64,000 nt of DNA from Pseudomonadota bacterium (GTDB lineage Bacteria; Pseudomonadota; Gammaproteobacteria; Burkholderiales; JABEVD01): positions 124,001 through 188,000 of the forward strand of contig JAJZTQ010000003.1 of assembly GCA_021848825.1 (NCBI GenBank), written 5' to 3'. Shown here piece by piece: positions 44,301 to 52,158 of the stretch. Numbering within the stretch: the stretch's first letter is position 1; each line of letters begins with the position of its first letter. Below the pieces are notes generated by a model. That model was not told where the DNA came from. It made no database searches and saw only the letters and a list, made by a program, of their open reading frames with translations. Both the position numbers and the translations under genes were made by a program.

Positions 44301-45311
44301 AGGCTTTCGGTCTTTCTCTCCAACGAGAACCTCCGCCCGGACAGCCTTGCGGTTGGAAGGGCTGCAAGGATCATTCTTTCCCGCGCCCCGCTTGATGTAC
44401 GCGAAATCAGGATCGAATTCGCAGAGCATGTCCATGCGGACGTGATCTACGAATTCCTCGATCCTGACAGGCTCAAGGCCTATTTCGACGGCAGGATAGG
44501 AAAGGAAGACCTGAGGCAGTACGTGAAGGTGCAGTATATGAATCCGACTGCCGTGCAGAATGATCCGCTTTACGAGCTGGACGACATGAAGCCGACAGAT
44601 ACGAGCTTTTCGCAGGCTTTCATGCCGGACACGAGGGTCGTATCGCGCGTCGAGCGGGATGTCTTCAATGCGGGCAAGATCGCATCTCAGACTGACTGGG
44701 TCAAGACAGGCGCGATCGGGGCGGGGCTCGTCCTGGGAAGCGCGCTTTTCGACAAGAGCGCATACAAGTTCGCCTTGAATCATGCGTCCAGCAGCATCCT
44801 CAGGAATTTCGATTCAGTCGGCAATGCCCTTCCCTGGGTGGAGAGCGCAGGCGTCGCATTGGCAGCCCTGGGAAGCTCGGATCCGCAGCTTTCGAGGACA
44901 GGCTATGCGTCATCCGAAGCTGTGGTGACTTCGTTCGGCCTGGTGCTCGGATTGAAGACTGTCATCGGACGCGCGAGGCCCTGGACCGGCCAGGGCAATC
45001 ACAGTTTCCATTTCATGGCGGGCTCTTCATCAAACGGAACGGACGGATTCCCTTCGGGGCATGCCATAGCTGCCTGGTCGGCGATCACGCCATTTGCAGA
45101 GGAATACCACATGCCCTGGCTTTACGGGCTTGGGGTGATCACCGACCTGTCGCGAGTCGGAAGCAGGAACCACTGGGTCTCGGACACGGTCGCGGGAAGC
45201 TTCCTCGGCTACGGCATAGGGAAGTATTTCTGGGAAGCATCCAAGGAAAACGAAGGCCCCCATGTATTCCTCATGCCTTACGGGGCGGGGCTTTCATGGG
45301 ACCTGCCCTGA
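41379..45311 (+). CDS. GfcC-like + YjbH-like outer-membrane protein fused to PAP2 phosphatase
   Basis: 1310 residues. A signal peptide (KKRLLLLSLLVSSQLQA) opens it. Residues ~20-215 resemble the GfcC/YjbG periplasmic beta-grasp protein (RWLQVNPAMDPVIHPEDRIFLP, PAPGSWIWAPDR). From ~240 to ~1060 there is a YjbH/GfcD-like beta-barrel (TANDWGEAGLLQTPTARM, then many amphipathic strands). The last ~170 residues hold the three PAP2 motifs: KTVIGRARP (K1193, R1200), PSGH (1225-1228) and SRVGSRNHWVSD (H1265, D1269). Separate genes in E. coli (gfcC, gfcD) are thus joined with a phosphatase that may work on polyprenyl or lipid phosphates. ATG 41379 overlaps the lipoprotein stop. The domain borders are estimates. 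Confidence 0.82.
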   Translation: MKKRLLLLSLLVSSQLQAKRLSDWLLEQKPSPDAYPLGLSWTVPAEKVPQNDLKHGLLKALDGMGKNRLAALVSSLPVTGRVPVGNADARWLQVNPAMDPVIHPEDRIFLPERPKTVAVLTPDGRLCRVIHAAGLHAGDYIRRCGADSGVDWAYVAEPDGRTRKIGIALWNLQKQDEPAPGSWIWAPDRSFPDEFSEKLVAFLATQGPVPDLSPITPQASPFSSPSKSPVISTLFPDQDLPVTANDWGEAGLLQTPTARMRRAGDFSFTVSRVYPYTRGNIFFQPFSWMEAGFRYTNISNRLYGPVSFSGNQAYKDKSIDVKFRVNRESAWLPDLSMGFRDIAGTGLFSGEYLVGSKRTGPFDWSLGLGWGYVGNRADLGNPVGAIIPSFDVRKVSATTGNFAFGSYFHGPTAAFGGVQYQTPWDPLILKLEYDGNNYRNEPLDNPLPQSSPWNFGVVYRWGRNIDITTGVERGNTAMFSVSFHADLDRLFMPKLADPPPVPVKALRPDVNPDWMNTAKDIKAQADWQVSKIQKDGNDLSVTVDDAHPVYWKNRLDKAVSVLHRDSPSDVDHFSIVYREHGAKVAEHDVDRQAWVDNRTEYLPPSEKKNPVVARDPDAEAQGVELFKSDPPMFDPHLGMNFNYYLGGPNGFVFYQFAPSASATLNFTRNTWLQGSVQYDVLDNYNQWTDDGTSLLPRVRTYVREYMTTSRLTMPNLQFTHVGRLTENQYYSVYGGYLEMMFAGVGAEWLYRPFDGRTAFGVNVNEVQQRDFAQNFNLQNYRVLTGHGTLYWDTGWQNVLGTLSFGRYLAGDIGATIDFSKVFDNGVTVGAFFTKTNVSAAQFGEGSYDKGIYLQIPFDAMLMKSSDTVANFVWKPLTRDGGAMLARAVTLYDVTSVRDPRALQYQPAAVPDDYQPPEKRNDEWKPKVDLPVPSIQPKPDSNQWQGKGQDYRRSLEEELYGAGFGNIRVSLDGSSRLSVFLSNENLRPDSLAVGRAARIILSRAPLDVREIRIEFAEHVHADVIYEFLDPDRLKAYFDGRIGKEDLRQYVKVQYMNPTAVQNDPLYELDDMKPTDTSFSQAFMPDTRVVSRVERDVFNAGKIASQTDWVKTGAIGAGLVLGSALFDKSAYKFALNHASSSILRNFDSVGNALPWVESAGVALAALGSSDPQLSRTGYASSEAVVTSFGLVLGLKTVIGRARPWTGQGNHSFHFMAGSSSNGTDGFPSGHAIAAWSAITPFAEEYHMPWLYGLGVITDLSRVGSRNHWVSDTVAGSFLGYGIGKYFWEASKENEGPHVFLMPYGAGLSWDLP

Positions 45312-45335
45312 TGCGTAGACGGCATATGGCCCTTG

Positions 45336-45352
45336 AGCCTATGATATAGGCT
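45336..45352 (+). promoter_or_regulatory. short palindrome before a lipoprotein gene
   Basis: AGCCTAT and ATAGGCT form a perfect 7-bp inverted repeat around GAT, 7 bp before ATG 45359. It overlaps a possible -35 (TTGAGC, 45333) so it could be an operator or a small attenuating hairpin. No T-run follows. Confidence 0.3.
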
Positions 45353-45358
45353 GGCTAT

Positions 45359-45736
45359 ATGCGCATGAAATTCAACATGATGATGAATTCGAGGATAATC
45401 CCGCTTGCGCTGTTCCTGTCAGGATGCGCTTTCTTCAGTCCGCACAGGCAAAACGTCCCCGATCAGGGGATTCACGAGGCGCTCGTCAGAGACAGGATCC
45501 GGTACGAGGCCGAAGCCTCATCCGGAAGGCCTGGCGCCTATGTCTGCAGAAAAATGAAGGTGGGCATATCGGAAGTCGACTGGATCAAGGGAACGGTTCG
45601 GCAAGTCATGGGGGAGAAGATAGAGGTGCAAGTGGACGATCCAGGGCGTTATCCTCACCAAGTGAACGGCGCCCAGATTTCGGAAGGGACCATTGTCCGC
45701 GATGAAGAAGTGAACTGGATCCCTTGCGTGAAATGA
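45359..45736 (+). CDS. small predicted lipoprotein
   Basis: 125 residues. The signal ends in LALFLSGC, a good lipobox, so the mature part is a ~102-residue lipid-anchored periplasmic protein. It contains VCRKMKVGISEVDWIKGTV and ends in EVNWIPCVK, giving two cysteines that could pair. No family recognised. Several alternative starts (45365, 45377, 45380) are in frame. Its stop overlaps the start of the diacylglycerol kinase gene. Confidence 0.68.
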   Translation: MRMKFNMMMNSRIIPLALFLSGCAFFSPHRQNVPDQGIHEALVRDRIRYEAEASSGRPGAYVCRKMKVGISEVDWIKGTVRQVMGEKIEVQVDDPGRYPHQVNGAQISEGTIVRDEEVNWIPCVK

Positions 45737-46086
45737 AGGGGATGGGGTTTCTTTCCAGGCTGGGATGCGCCATTGAAGGAATACGCATCGCTTTCAGGCA
45801 TGAATCGAGCTTCAGGCTGCAGCTTGCAGCTGCCGCTTTCGCCCTGATGTCGCTCTTCTTTCTGCGGCCTTCCCTCCTTTGGTGCGCGCTTGTGGTCGTC
45901 ATGATTTTTCTCGTGCTCGCGGCCGAACTCTTCAATACCGCAATCGAGCATGTGCTGGACGGCCTCCATCCGGAAAATGCGGAATTCGTCAGAATCGCGA
46001 AGGACTGCGCCGCGGCGGCCGTCCTGGTTCTGTCCATCGCATCGGTTCTCGTCTTCGTCTTCATGGTGATATCGACATGGTCTTGA
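45733..46086 (+). CDS. dgkA: diacylglycerol kinase, DgkA type
   Basis: 117 residues, the normal size for DgkA. Three membrane helices (LQLAAAAFALMSLFFL, LLWCALVVVMIFLVLAA, CAAAAVLVLSIASVLVFVFM) and the active-site motif ELFNTAIEHVLD. It phosphorylates diacylglycerol, or undecaprenol in Gram-positive relatives, in the inner membrane. ATG 45733 sits on the preceding stop. Placement beside polysaccharide genes and a PAP2 domain may hint at lipid-carrier recycling, but this is inference. Confidence 0.9.
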   Translation: MKGMGFLSRLGCAIEGIRIAFRHESSFRLQLAAAAFALMSLFFLRPSLLWCALVVVMIFLVLAAELFNTAIEHVLDGLHPENAEFVRIAKDCAAAAVLVLSIASVLVFVFMVISTWS

Positions 46087-46787
46087 GGATCCTTGCAGCC
46101 CTGTTCGCATTGCTGCTGGTTTCCCGTGCGAATGCCGAATCTCCGATATATATCGAGGAAATGACCTCCCCTGAAGTCTCGGCATCGATCAGGGCGGGCA
46201 GGAACATCGCGATCATCTATGCCGGGAGCACGGAGCAGAACGGCCCCTACATGGTGCTGGGCAAGCACAATTTCATTGCGCATCGCCTTGCCGGAATGAT
46301 CGCGAGACAGCTCGGCAACGCGCTCGTCTACCCTGTTCTTCCGTTCGCGCCAACGGGAGACCCGGAAAAGCACAGCGGCCACATGCGCTATGCCGGCTCG
46401 GTCAGCCTGCGCATGGATGTCTACGGCGCAGTGATCAGGGATGTGGCGTTGAGCGCGATGGCTTCAGGCTTCAGGTATGTGCTGATCATGGGGGACCATG
46501 GCGGCGGGCAGAAGATGCTCTCGGCGGTTGCCGAGGCGCTGGATGCGGCTTCTCGACCTTACGGCGTTCGCGTTTTCTACATCGGGTCGGTCTATGCCGA
46601 AATGCCGGGAGGGCATGCGGGAAGGGAAGACCTATCCATGCTGATGGCCATCGAGGGGAGCAGCAAATGGGTGAGAGCAGGCCTCGTCGCTAAAACCGGC
46701 GCATCCAGGGAGGAAGGAGAGAGGCTGATCAGGGAGCGGGTGAATGCCGCAGTGAGCGAAATAAGGAAGCTTACCGCTGCGCCTTGA
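46077..46787 (+). CDS. secreted creatininase-family protein
   Basis: 236 residues. A signal peptide (VLRILAALFALLLVSRANA) is followed by the creatininase fold: AIIYAGSTEQNGPYMVLGKHN with metal-binding residues, PFAPTGDPEKHSGH, MGDHGGGQ and MPGGHAGREDLS. Known members are amidohydrolases acting on creatinine or cyclic amide substrates; exported forms are uncharacterised. It overlaps the dgkA gene by 10 bp and the convergent hydroxylase gene by 17 bp. Confidence 0.8.
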   Translation: MVLRILAALFALLLVSRANAESPIYIEEMTSPEVSASIRAGRNIAIIYAGSTEQNGPYMVLGKHNFIAHRLAGMIARQLGNALVYPVLPFAPTGDPEKHSGHMRYAGSVSLRMDVYGAVIRDVALSAMASGFRYVLIMGDHGGGQKMLSAVAEALDAASRPYGVRVFYIGSVYAEMPGGHAGREDLSMLMAIEGSSKWVRAGLVAKTGASREEGERLIRERVNAAVSEIRKLTAAP

Positions 46788-47778
46788 AGCCGAAAAGGAT
46801 GCGGGCCGCGCCCTTGAATGGCCTGAAAAGCATGCTGCGAACGGTCTGCCATTGATCCGTCGTGCCGTCGTCGAGTCCGATCGAAAACGCCTCCTCTTTC
46901 CCTTCCGGAACGTAGAGCGTGCCGTAAAACCTGTCCCAGATTGCCAGGTCGAAACCCCTGTTGCAGCCCAGGTGCCTGGCTTCACGGCTGTGGTGGAGCT
47001 GATGATGTGCCGGGCTCACCAGCCATTTTCCGAGAACGGGACCGTAGGTCAGCCAGACAGGCGCATGGCGCAGATTCCCGATCAGGTTGCTCGCCCAGAT
47101 CAGGACATGGAGCCCGAGAAAAAGATAGGCGTTGACCACGCTGCCTGCAAGATGATTGATTGCCCAGGAAACGAGGCCCACTGCCGTCGTGCCGCCCCAG
47201 GCCATGATCAGGAGATCGACGGGGTGAGCCCGGTATGCGGTGATCGGGGTCAGCACTTCGGCCGAATGATGGACCTTGTGGAATTCCCACAATGCCGGGA
47301 TGTCGTGGAGCATGGAGTGGGCGACGAACCGGCCGAAATCGTAGGCGACGAAGAAAAGGAGCGTGTAGGCGAGCTTCCACCACAGCGATGCCGACTGGGC
47401 TGAATGACCGGAAAACCCGAGCAGCCGGTTGAGCCAGGCGACGAAATCGTACTGGTTGAAGAGAAGGAACCCGAACAGCGCCGGGAAAAGAAGCGCATTG
47501 ACGAAATACAGCCGATAATCCGCTTTTGCCGAACGGTGCCACCAGAGCGCTTTCCCGAAACGCCCGGGATCGGGCGGGATTTTCCGGCAGGACAGCGCGG
47601 CGAGCGCGATCGCCGTGGACGAGACCAGGAAAGGCCAGTAGAGGAGCGAATCCCTCTGGATCGGGGCAGTGAATGCCTTTGTCAGGTTGAATGCGGTGAA
47701 GAAAACGGCATGGTCGTACGACTGCATAACCGTGGACGGGATCATCATTCGATGAGCATAACCCAACGGATGATGCAA
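46771..47778 (-). CDS. sterol desaturase / fatty acid hydroxylase family protein
   Basis: Membrane di-iron enzyme of 335 residues. The histidine clusters HSMLH, HKVHH and HQLHHS are in order, with four to five transmembrane helices around them. Family members hydroxylate or desaturate lipids. The start could also be at the Met-Met pair about ten residues in (near 47748). It begins 7 bp after the pilU stop, so it is probably read with the pilus operon, although the function is unrelated. Confidence 0.85.
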   Translation of the reverse strand: MHHPLGYAHRMMIPSTVMQSYDHAVFFTAFNLTKAFTAPIQRDSLLYWPFLVSSTAIALAALSCRKIPPDPGRFGKALWWHRSAKADYRLYFVNALLFPALFGFLLFNQYDFVAWLNRLLGFSGHSAQSASLWWKLAYTLLFFVAYDFGRFVAHSMLHDIPALWEFHKVHHSAEVLTPITAYRAHPVDLLIMAWGGTTAVGLVSWAINHLAGSVVNAYLFLGLHVLIWASNLIGNLRHAPVWLTYGPVLGKWLVSPAHHQLHHSREARHLGCNRGFDLAIWDRFYGTLYVPEGKEEAFSIGLDDGTTDQWQTVRSMLFRPFKGAARILFGFKAQR

Positions 47779-47785
47779 ATCAAAG

Positions 47786-48856
47786 TCATCTGATTCCGCC
47801 CTGGGAGAGGCGGATCCTGAGCTTCAGGTCGGTAGCGGAGTCGGCGTGCTTCAATGCCTCGGGAAGGCTGATCTTGCCTGCGGCATAGAGGTCGAAGAGG
47901 GACTGGTCGAAAGTGCAGACGCCCGGGTCCGTGCTCTTGCCCATAACCGCTTTCATCTCCTCCATGTTTCCTCTTCTGATCAGTTCGGAAAGGTAAGGGG
48001 TGTTGAGCAGGATTTCCACTGCGGGAACGAGTTTTCCGTCGAGGGAAGCGATCAGCCTCTGCGAGATCACCGCTTTCAGGTTGAGCGAAAGATCGAGAAG
48101 AAGCTGTTCCCTCGCGCTGTCCTGGAAGAAATTGAGTATCCTGTCTATCGCCTGGTTGGCATTGCTGGCATGCAGGGTGGAAAGGCAGAGATGCCCCGTC
48201 TCGGAATAGGTGATGGCATGCCGCATGGTCTGGCGGTCGAGGATCTCGCCTATCATGATGACGTCGGGCGCTTCCCGCATCGCGTTCCTGAGCGCAGAAT
48301 CGAAGGACTCCGTATCGATCCCCACTTCCCTCTGGTCGACGACGGATTTCCGGTGACTGTGCAGGAATTCGATGGGATCCTCTATGCAAAGAATATGTCC
48401 CGAATCGTTCTCGTTGCGGTAATTGATCATCGCTGCAAGCGTGGTCGATTTGCCAGAACCGCTCGCGCCGGCAACGAGGATCAGTCCCCGCCTTTCCATG
48501 ACGAGATCTTCCAGCACGGAAGGCAGATGAAGCGCCGCCATGGAAGGGACGTCGCTCCTGATGTACCTCACCACCATGGCGACTTCAGCTCTCTGGAGAT
48601 AGACATTGATCCTGAATCGGCCTATTCCGCTCATGGAGACGGCAAGATTCATTTCCCTTCTTTCCTCGAATTCCCTTATCTGCGCTTCGTTCATCAGGGA
48701 ATAGGCCATTTTCTTCGTCGCTCCGGGAACGAGCGCGATTTCGTCGACAGGGGAAGTGATTCCGCCGATTTTCATGTGAACAGGGGCGCCGACGCTGAAG
48801 AAGAGGTCGGATGCCTTCTTTTCGGCCATGAGCTTCAGGTAATCGAGCGGTTCCAT
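47786..48856 (-). CDS. pilU: PilU-type twitching motility ATPase
   Basis: Hexameric retraction ATPase of 356 residues. Walker A GASGSGKS at 130-137; Asp box IEDPIEF at 158-164; Walker B DVIMIGEILD from 198; His box STLHASNA around 226. The N-terminal KASDLFFSVGAPVHMKIGG is typical of PilU. The sequence MIGEILD has leucine where PilT has arginine. PilU normally works with PilT, which is not in the window. Its start lies 7 bp after the pilV stop. Confidence 0.88.
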   Translation of the reverse strand: MEPLDYLKLMAEKKASDLFFSVGAPVHMKIGGITSPVDEIALVPGATKKMAYSLMNEAQIREFEERREMNLAVSMSGIGRFRINVYLQRAEVAMVVRYIRSDVPSMAALHLPSVLEDLVMERRGLILVAGASGSGKSTTLAAMINYRNENDSGHILCIEDPIEFLHSHRKSVVDQREVGIDTESFDSALRNAMREAPDVIMIGEILDRQTMRHAITYSETGHLCLSTLHASNANQAIDRILNFFQDSAREQLLLDLSLNLKAVISQRLIASLDGKLVPAVEILLNTPYLSELIRRGNMEEMKAVMGKSTDPGVCTFDQSLFDLYAAGKISLPEALKHADSATDLKLRIRLSQGGIR

Positions 48857-48863
48857 TTCCAGC

Positions 48864-49277
48864 TCACGGCGAAGGATTGAGATCGAGAAGAGCGGATTGC
48901 ACAGGGTCGTTATAGCTCATTTCGCTCGAAATCGTCACCGATTCAGGCTGATTGTCGAGACCTGTCCATGCGGTTTTCACTGAAATGACCTTCGTGCCGT
49001 ATGGGTTAGTCGAAACTGACCAGGTCCTAGCATAGACAGCATTGACGCCGTTTACACTGTTGCCGACGGTATCGGTCGCCAGGGCGTCGAACCCGCTTTT
49101 CGTCGAATAATTCCGCAATGTTTCCATCTGCTGCTGGCAGAGCAGGACGGCTTCCGAAAGCTGCCAGGCATAGACCGACTTCCTGACCATGGCATCCTGG
49201 AGCTTCACTGCCCCAACCGTGCCCAGGGCGATCAGGATGAATGCGATCATGGTCTCGATCAGCGTGTAGCCCTTCAT
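48864..49277 (-). CDS. pilV: minor pilin PilV-like
   Basis: 137 residues. Prepilin leader MKG followed by YTLIETMIAFILIALGTVGAVKLQ, cut by the prepilin peptidase after the glycine; E5 of the mature protein is present. C-terminal soluble part contains YARTWSV and VKTAWTG, a pattern frequent in PilV. The start overlaps the pilX stop by ATGA. A long upstream extension of the frame is only shadow sequence. Confidence 0.85.
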   Translation of the reverse strand: MKGYTLIETMIAFILIALGTVGAVKLQDAMVRKSVYAWQLSEAVLLCQQQMETLRNYSTKSGFDALATDTVGNSVNGVNAVYARTWSVSTNPYGTKVISVKTAWTGLDNQPESVTISSEMSYNDPVQSALLDLNPSP

Positions 49278-50407
49278 CAGAAGTCGCTCCATCCCCCAGG
49301 CGCGATCACGTAGATCCCCATCTCCCTGACATGATCGATCACGACCGGGTTGTAGGTCGGATCCGGCGTGCCCGAACCGGAGAAATTCCCATCGGTGATG
49401 ACTCCGCCCCGGATGCTGGTTGTTCCGCCGCCGCTGTTGCTCCATCCCCCCATGACATAGATCACCCCGTATACGACGGTATTCCCGTTGAGCTTGAAAT
49501 TGTTTCCGCCCGGATTGTCGACGACGATCAGAACGGGTTTTTCGGGAGAACCGATCTGGGCGGCGACGGATGCGTTGATGGTGAAGGGCGTCGATGCGTC
49601 TATCCAGATCAGCGATCCGTCCCCGTTGGGCGACTGGATCGAAATGGGGCAGGATCCGTTGCTGCAGATAATGTCCGCATTTGCCTTCACGCTAACCGGA
49701 TTGGCGCCGAAGTACTGCCTGAAAAGATCGGCAGGGCTCATGGCGGCAAGCGCCCCATCGTTCTGGATCACCGAACCCTGCGGGTCGACCATTTCCGGTT
49801 TCTGCAGGGTGACAGGGCCGCCCGAATGGATGCAGACATGGGGTGTTGCGGCCTGGCAGGTGACAGTCACATTGCCGCTGAGATCGACTGTTCCAGTGGC
49901 GACGACAGGCGCATCGGGATTGCCCGAAAAGAGCGAGCGCAATCCCATCACCTGGCTGACCAGCGCCGTGGACTTGCAGCTGGAATTGCATGGGGAGCAG
50001 CCGTCGGAACAGCCCCTGCTCGATATGACGAGCTTCGAGAAGCTTCCGCTGTCGATGTTCATGACCGATGCCGACCATGTGCTGTAACTGCCTGATGCGG
50101 GAGAAAATGTCGATCCGTCTCCGGTGGTCTGCTGGGTGACGGCATTGGGGTCTATCCATCCGTCAGGCGTTTCGGCAAGCGTGACATTGTCGACATCGTC
50201 CTTGACGTAGTCTTTGCGCCGGGTTCCGAGCAGCCCGATGGTCGCCTGGAGCCCGGCTTCCGCAGCCTCGAAGGCTTCGGCCTGTTTCGCATTTCCTGCC
50301 GATACCCGCATGTCCGAGACAGAGACATGTCCGGAATAGACGAGCGCGATCAGGATCAGCATGAGCAGCATCAGGATGCTTGCTAGCGCCTGTCCCTTTG
50401 CCATCAT
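49277..50407 (-). CDS. pilX: pilus assembly protein PilX-like
   Basis: 376 residues. N-terminal hydrophobic helix (ALASILMLLMLILIALVYSGH) as in PilX, with a non-canonical leader (MMAKGQ) and the AFEAAEAGLQ glutamates. The long soluble part is rich in Ser, Thr and paired cysteines (SSRGCSDGCSPCNSSC), far larger than typical PilX (about 170-200). Two starts, 50407 and 50404, overlap the pilW stop. It may serve as an adhesive tip or surface part in place of a missing PilY1. Confidence 0.78.
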   Translation of the reverse strand: MMAKGQALASILMLLMLILIALVYSGHVSVSDMRVSAGNAKQAEAFEAAEAGLQATIGLLGTRRKDYVKDDVDNVTLAETPDGWIDPNAVTQQTTGDGSTFSPASGSYSTWSASVMNIDSGSFSKLVISSRGCSDGCSPCNSSCKSTALVSQVMGLRSLFSGNPDAPVVATGTVDLSGNVTVTCQAATPHVCIHSGGPVTLQKPEMVDPQGSVIQNDGALAAMSPADLFRQYFGANPVSVKANADIICSNGSCPISIQSPNGDGSLIWIDASTPFTINASVAAQIGSPEKPVLIVVDNPGGNNFKLNGNTVVYGVIYVMGGWSNSGGGTTSIRGGVITDGNFSGSGTPDPTYNPVVIDHVREMGIYVIAPGGWSDF

Positions 50408-51060
50408 GAGATCCAGTCGTTCCTGACTCTGACAGAGGCGGGGAGCGTCTTCACGACGGCAGGGTCCTCAGGAAGATGGCCTTGCATCTCGATATTCACC
50501 TTGCGCAGATTGATCGCCCTGCCTTCGACGTCGATGCTTGTCTGATCGAGCGAAAATGCAAGGGAAGTGATGATTTCGCTTTTCTCATCCGTGAGGTCGC
50601 TCCAGACATTCGATGAATCGCCGCACCCTGAAGGCATGACGGAACCGCCGGTCCTGGACTGGATGACGCCGTTCTTCAGCCTGAATCCGAAGACTTCCGT
50701 TGCCGGCTGGAGTATCCCGTCCTTGTTGAGGTCGTATGAAAAAAGGATGCATCCCGCGGTTCTCGTGTCGATGGGGTAATAATCCGTTCCGGAAACCGCT
50801 CCGACGAAGGGGTCGAGCGCCAGGCCGAATTTCCTCGATCCTATCGAAGATGCGGCAGCGCCGTCGTATCCCGCGCGGCGGATGTCCCGGCTCATCGCGA
50901 GCATGGCCGTGTCCATGTCCTGCCCGAGCAGCGCTTCGCGCAGGTATTGCGCATTTCTCGACATGATCGCGGTATAAAGCATCGTTCCGGCAAGAACGAC
51001 GATCAGTCCCAGCGCCATGCCCGCCATCAGTTCTATCAGCGTGAATCCTTTCTTCAGCAT
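50404..51060 (-). CDS. pilW: minor pilin PilW-like
   Basis: 218 residues. Type IV prepilin leader MLKKG and FTLIELMAGMALGLIVVLAG; then DIRRAGYDGAAASS, the arginine-rich motif common in PilW. ATG 51060 overlaps the fimT stop region by 7 bp. Part of the set of minor pilins that start pilus assembly. Confidence 0.85.
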   Translation of the reverse strand: MLKKGFTLIELMAGMALGLIVVLAGTMLYTAIMSRNAQYLREALLGQDMDTAMLAMSRDIRRAGYDGAAASSIGSRKFGLALDPFVGAVSGTDYYPIDTRTAGCILFSYDLNKDGILQPATEVFGFRLKNGVIQSRTGGSVMPSGCGDSSNVWSDLTDEKSEIITSLAFSLDQTSIDVEGRAINLRKVNIEMQGHLPEDPAVVKTLPASVRVRNDWIS

Positions 51061-51545
51061 GCCAGGAGAGATCCGGAAGGCGCATCGGGCTGACAGATTC
51101 TCGCCCGTCCGAGGGCACTGATCCTGACGCTGTAGGATCTGCCGCTGCCGGACGAGAATGTGGCCGTTCCTGCAGTGGAAGTGCTCCTGACGGGATTGAA
51201 GATGAGCGTGTCGTTCGGGAAATTTTCGGTCAGGACGGTTCCTGGAAAATCGCTCGCCGCTGCGCTCCCGATGTTGCAGGAAGCCGGGTTCGATTCGCAA
51301 TCGCAGGCCGATCCTGCGTTGATGCCGTAACACCAGGCCGTTTCGGAAAAGGAGATGAATACGAAAGATTGCCGCCTCGAAGCTTCGGTTTTGGCCAGCT
51401 GAATGTCGGCGAGCAGGGTCTGGGCAGCGCCTTTCGTGCGGCTCGATTGCAGTGCCGATATGAAGGAAGGGAAAAATGCGGCAAGAAGGATGGCCAGCAC
51501 GGCAATCGTCACGATGATCTCGACCAGGCTGTATCCCTTTCTCAT
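51054..51545 (-). CDS. fimT: FimT/GspH-family pseudopilin
   Basis: 163 residues. Leader MRKG, then YSLVEIIVTIAVLAILLAAFFPSF. The C-terminal GspH-like region contains LADIQLAKTEASRRQSFVFIS, the usual motif. Several cysteines (CDCES, C-terminal LLAC) may form disulfides. It overlaps the pilE-like gene by 4 bp. Confidence 0.86.
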   Translation of the reverse strand: MRKGYSLVEIIVTIAVLAILLAAFFPSFISALQSSRTKGAAQTLLADIQLAKTEASRRQSFVFISFSETAWCYGINAGSACDCESNPASCNIGSAAASDFPGTVLTENFPNDTLIFNPVRSTSTAGTATFSSGSGRSYSVRISALGRARICQPDAPSGSLLAC

Positions 51546-51943
51546 TTCTTCCAGCATGTGGCTGCGTTCGGCGTGCCGCTCATGTCCGGCCCGTCCTGGT
51601 TCAGCACGAAAGAGGGGCAGGTCGAGTCGCCCGCCTGGCTCCCCGCGGCGGTCGCCGTGACCGAGTAGGTCAGTGCGGGTGTCGGCGCATCGAGCGCAAT
51701 GCCGTAATATCCCTGAACCGAATTGCCGGAAAAGCCTATGATCGAAAGGCTGCTCGCATAGGCAGGGTGGTTCGCCCTGTATTTTTCCTGGGCCATCTGG
51801 ATCTGAAGCAGGGTGCTGATCGCGTCCGATCTTCTTCCTGCGTAAAGATAATTGCGATAGGCAGGATAGGCGGCTGCAGCCAGGATGCCGACGATCGCCA
51901 TGACGATCAGCAGCTCGATGAGCGTGAATGCTTTTCTGTCCAT
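51542..51943 (-). CDS. pilE: PilE-like type IV pilin
   Basis: 133 residues. Leader MDRKA before FTLIELLIVMAIVGILAAAAYPAY; alanine replaces the normal glycine before the cleavage site. The soluble part has QIQMAQEKYRANHPAYASSL and a cysteine pair (CPSF ... ATC), as in PilE minor pilins. First gene of the operon; a GAGGAG ribosome site precedes it. Confidence 0.86.
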   Translation of the reverse strand: MDRKAFTLIELLIVMAIVGILAAAAYPAYRNYLYAGRRSDAISTLLQIQMAQEKYRANHPAYASSLSIIGFSGNSVQGYYGIALDAPTPALTYSVTATAAGSQAGDSTCPSFVLNQDGPDMSGTPNAATCWKK

Positions 51944-51981
51944 TTTGAACTCCTCGGTTCAATATAGTGCAGCAAAGCCGA

Positions 51982-52010
51982 TTGTGCAGGAGGCCGAATG
52001 TTGGTAGAAT
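51982..52010 (+). promoter_or_regulatory. putative tRNA-Cys promoter
   Basis: TTGTGC (51982-51987), 17-base spacer, TAGAAT (52005-52010), 32 bp before the tRNA start. It overlaps the upstream region of the divergent pilus operon. Confidence 0.4.
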
Positions 52011-52041
52011 CATCGGCTCGCCCTGAATGGGCTGCCTCATA

Positions 52042-52115
52042 GGCGGGGTGGCAGAGTGGTTATGCAGCGGCCTGCAAAGCCGTGGACGCCGGTTCGATTC
52101 CGACCCCCGCCTCCA
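52042..52115 (+). tRNA. tRNA-Cys(GCA)
   Basis: The 7-bp acceptor GGCGGGG pairs with CCCCGCC (52105-52111); anticodon loop CTGCAAA gives GCA; T-arm GGTTCGATTCC; CCA is encoded at 52113-52115. Full cloverleaf of 74 bases. Confidence 0.95.
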
Positions 52116-52158
52116 ACTGTCGATGTGCCGTCCCTGCGGAAGCAATCACATTGACACG

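Noticed and set aside
47846-48880. Plus-strand 344-codon frame opposite pilU
   Set aside because: Antisense shadow of a gene with complete Walker motifs.
49241-50095. Plus-strand frame opposite pilX/pilV
   Set aside because: Shadow frame; no motifs and antisense to an overlapping operon.
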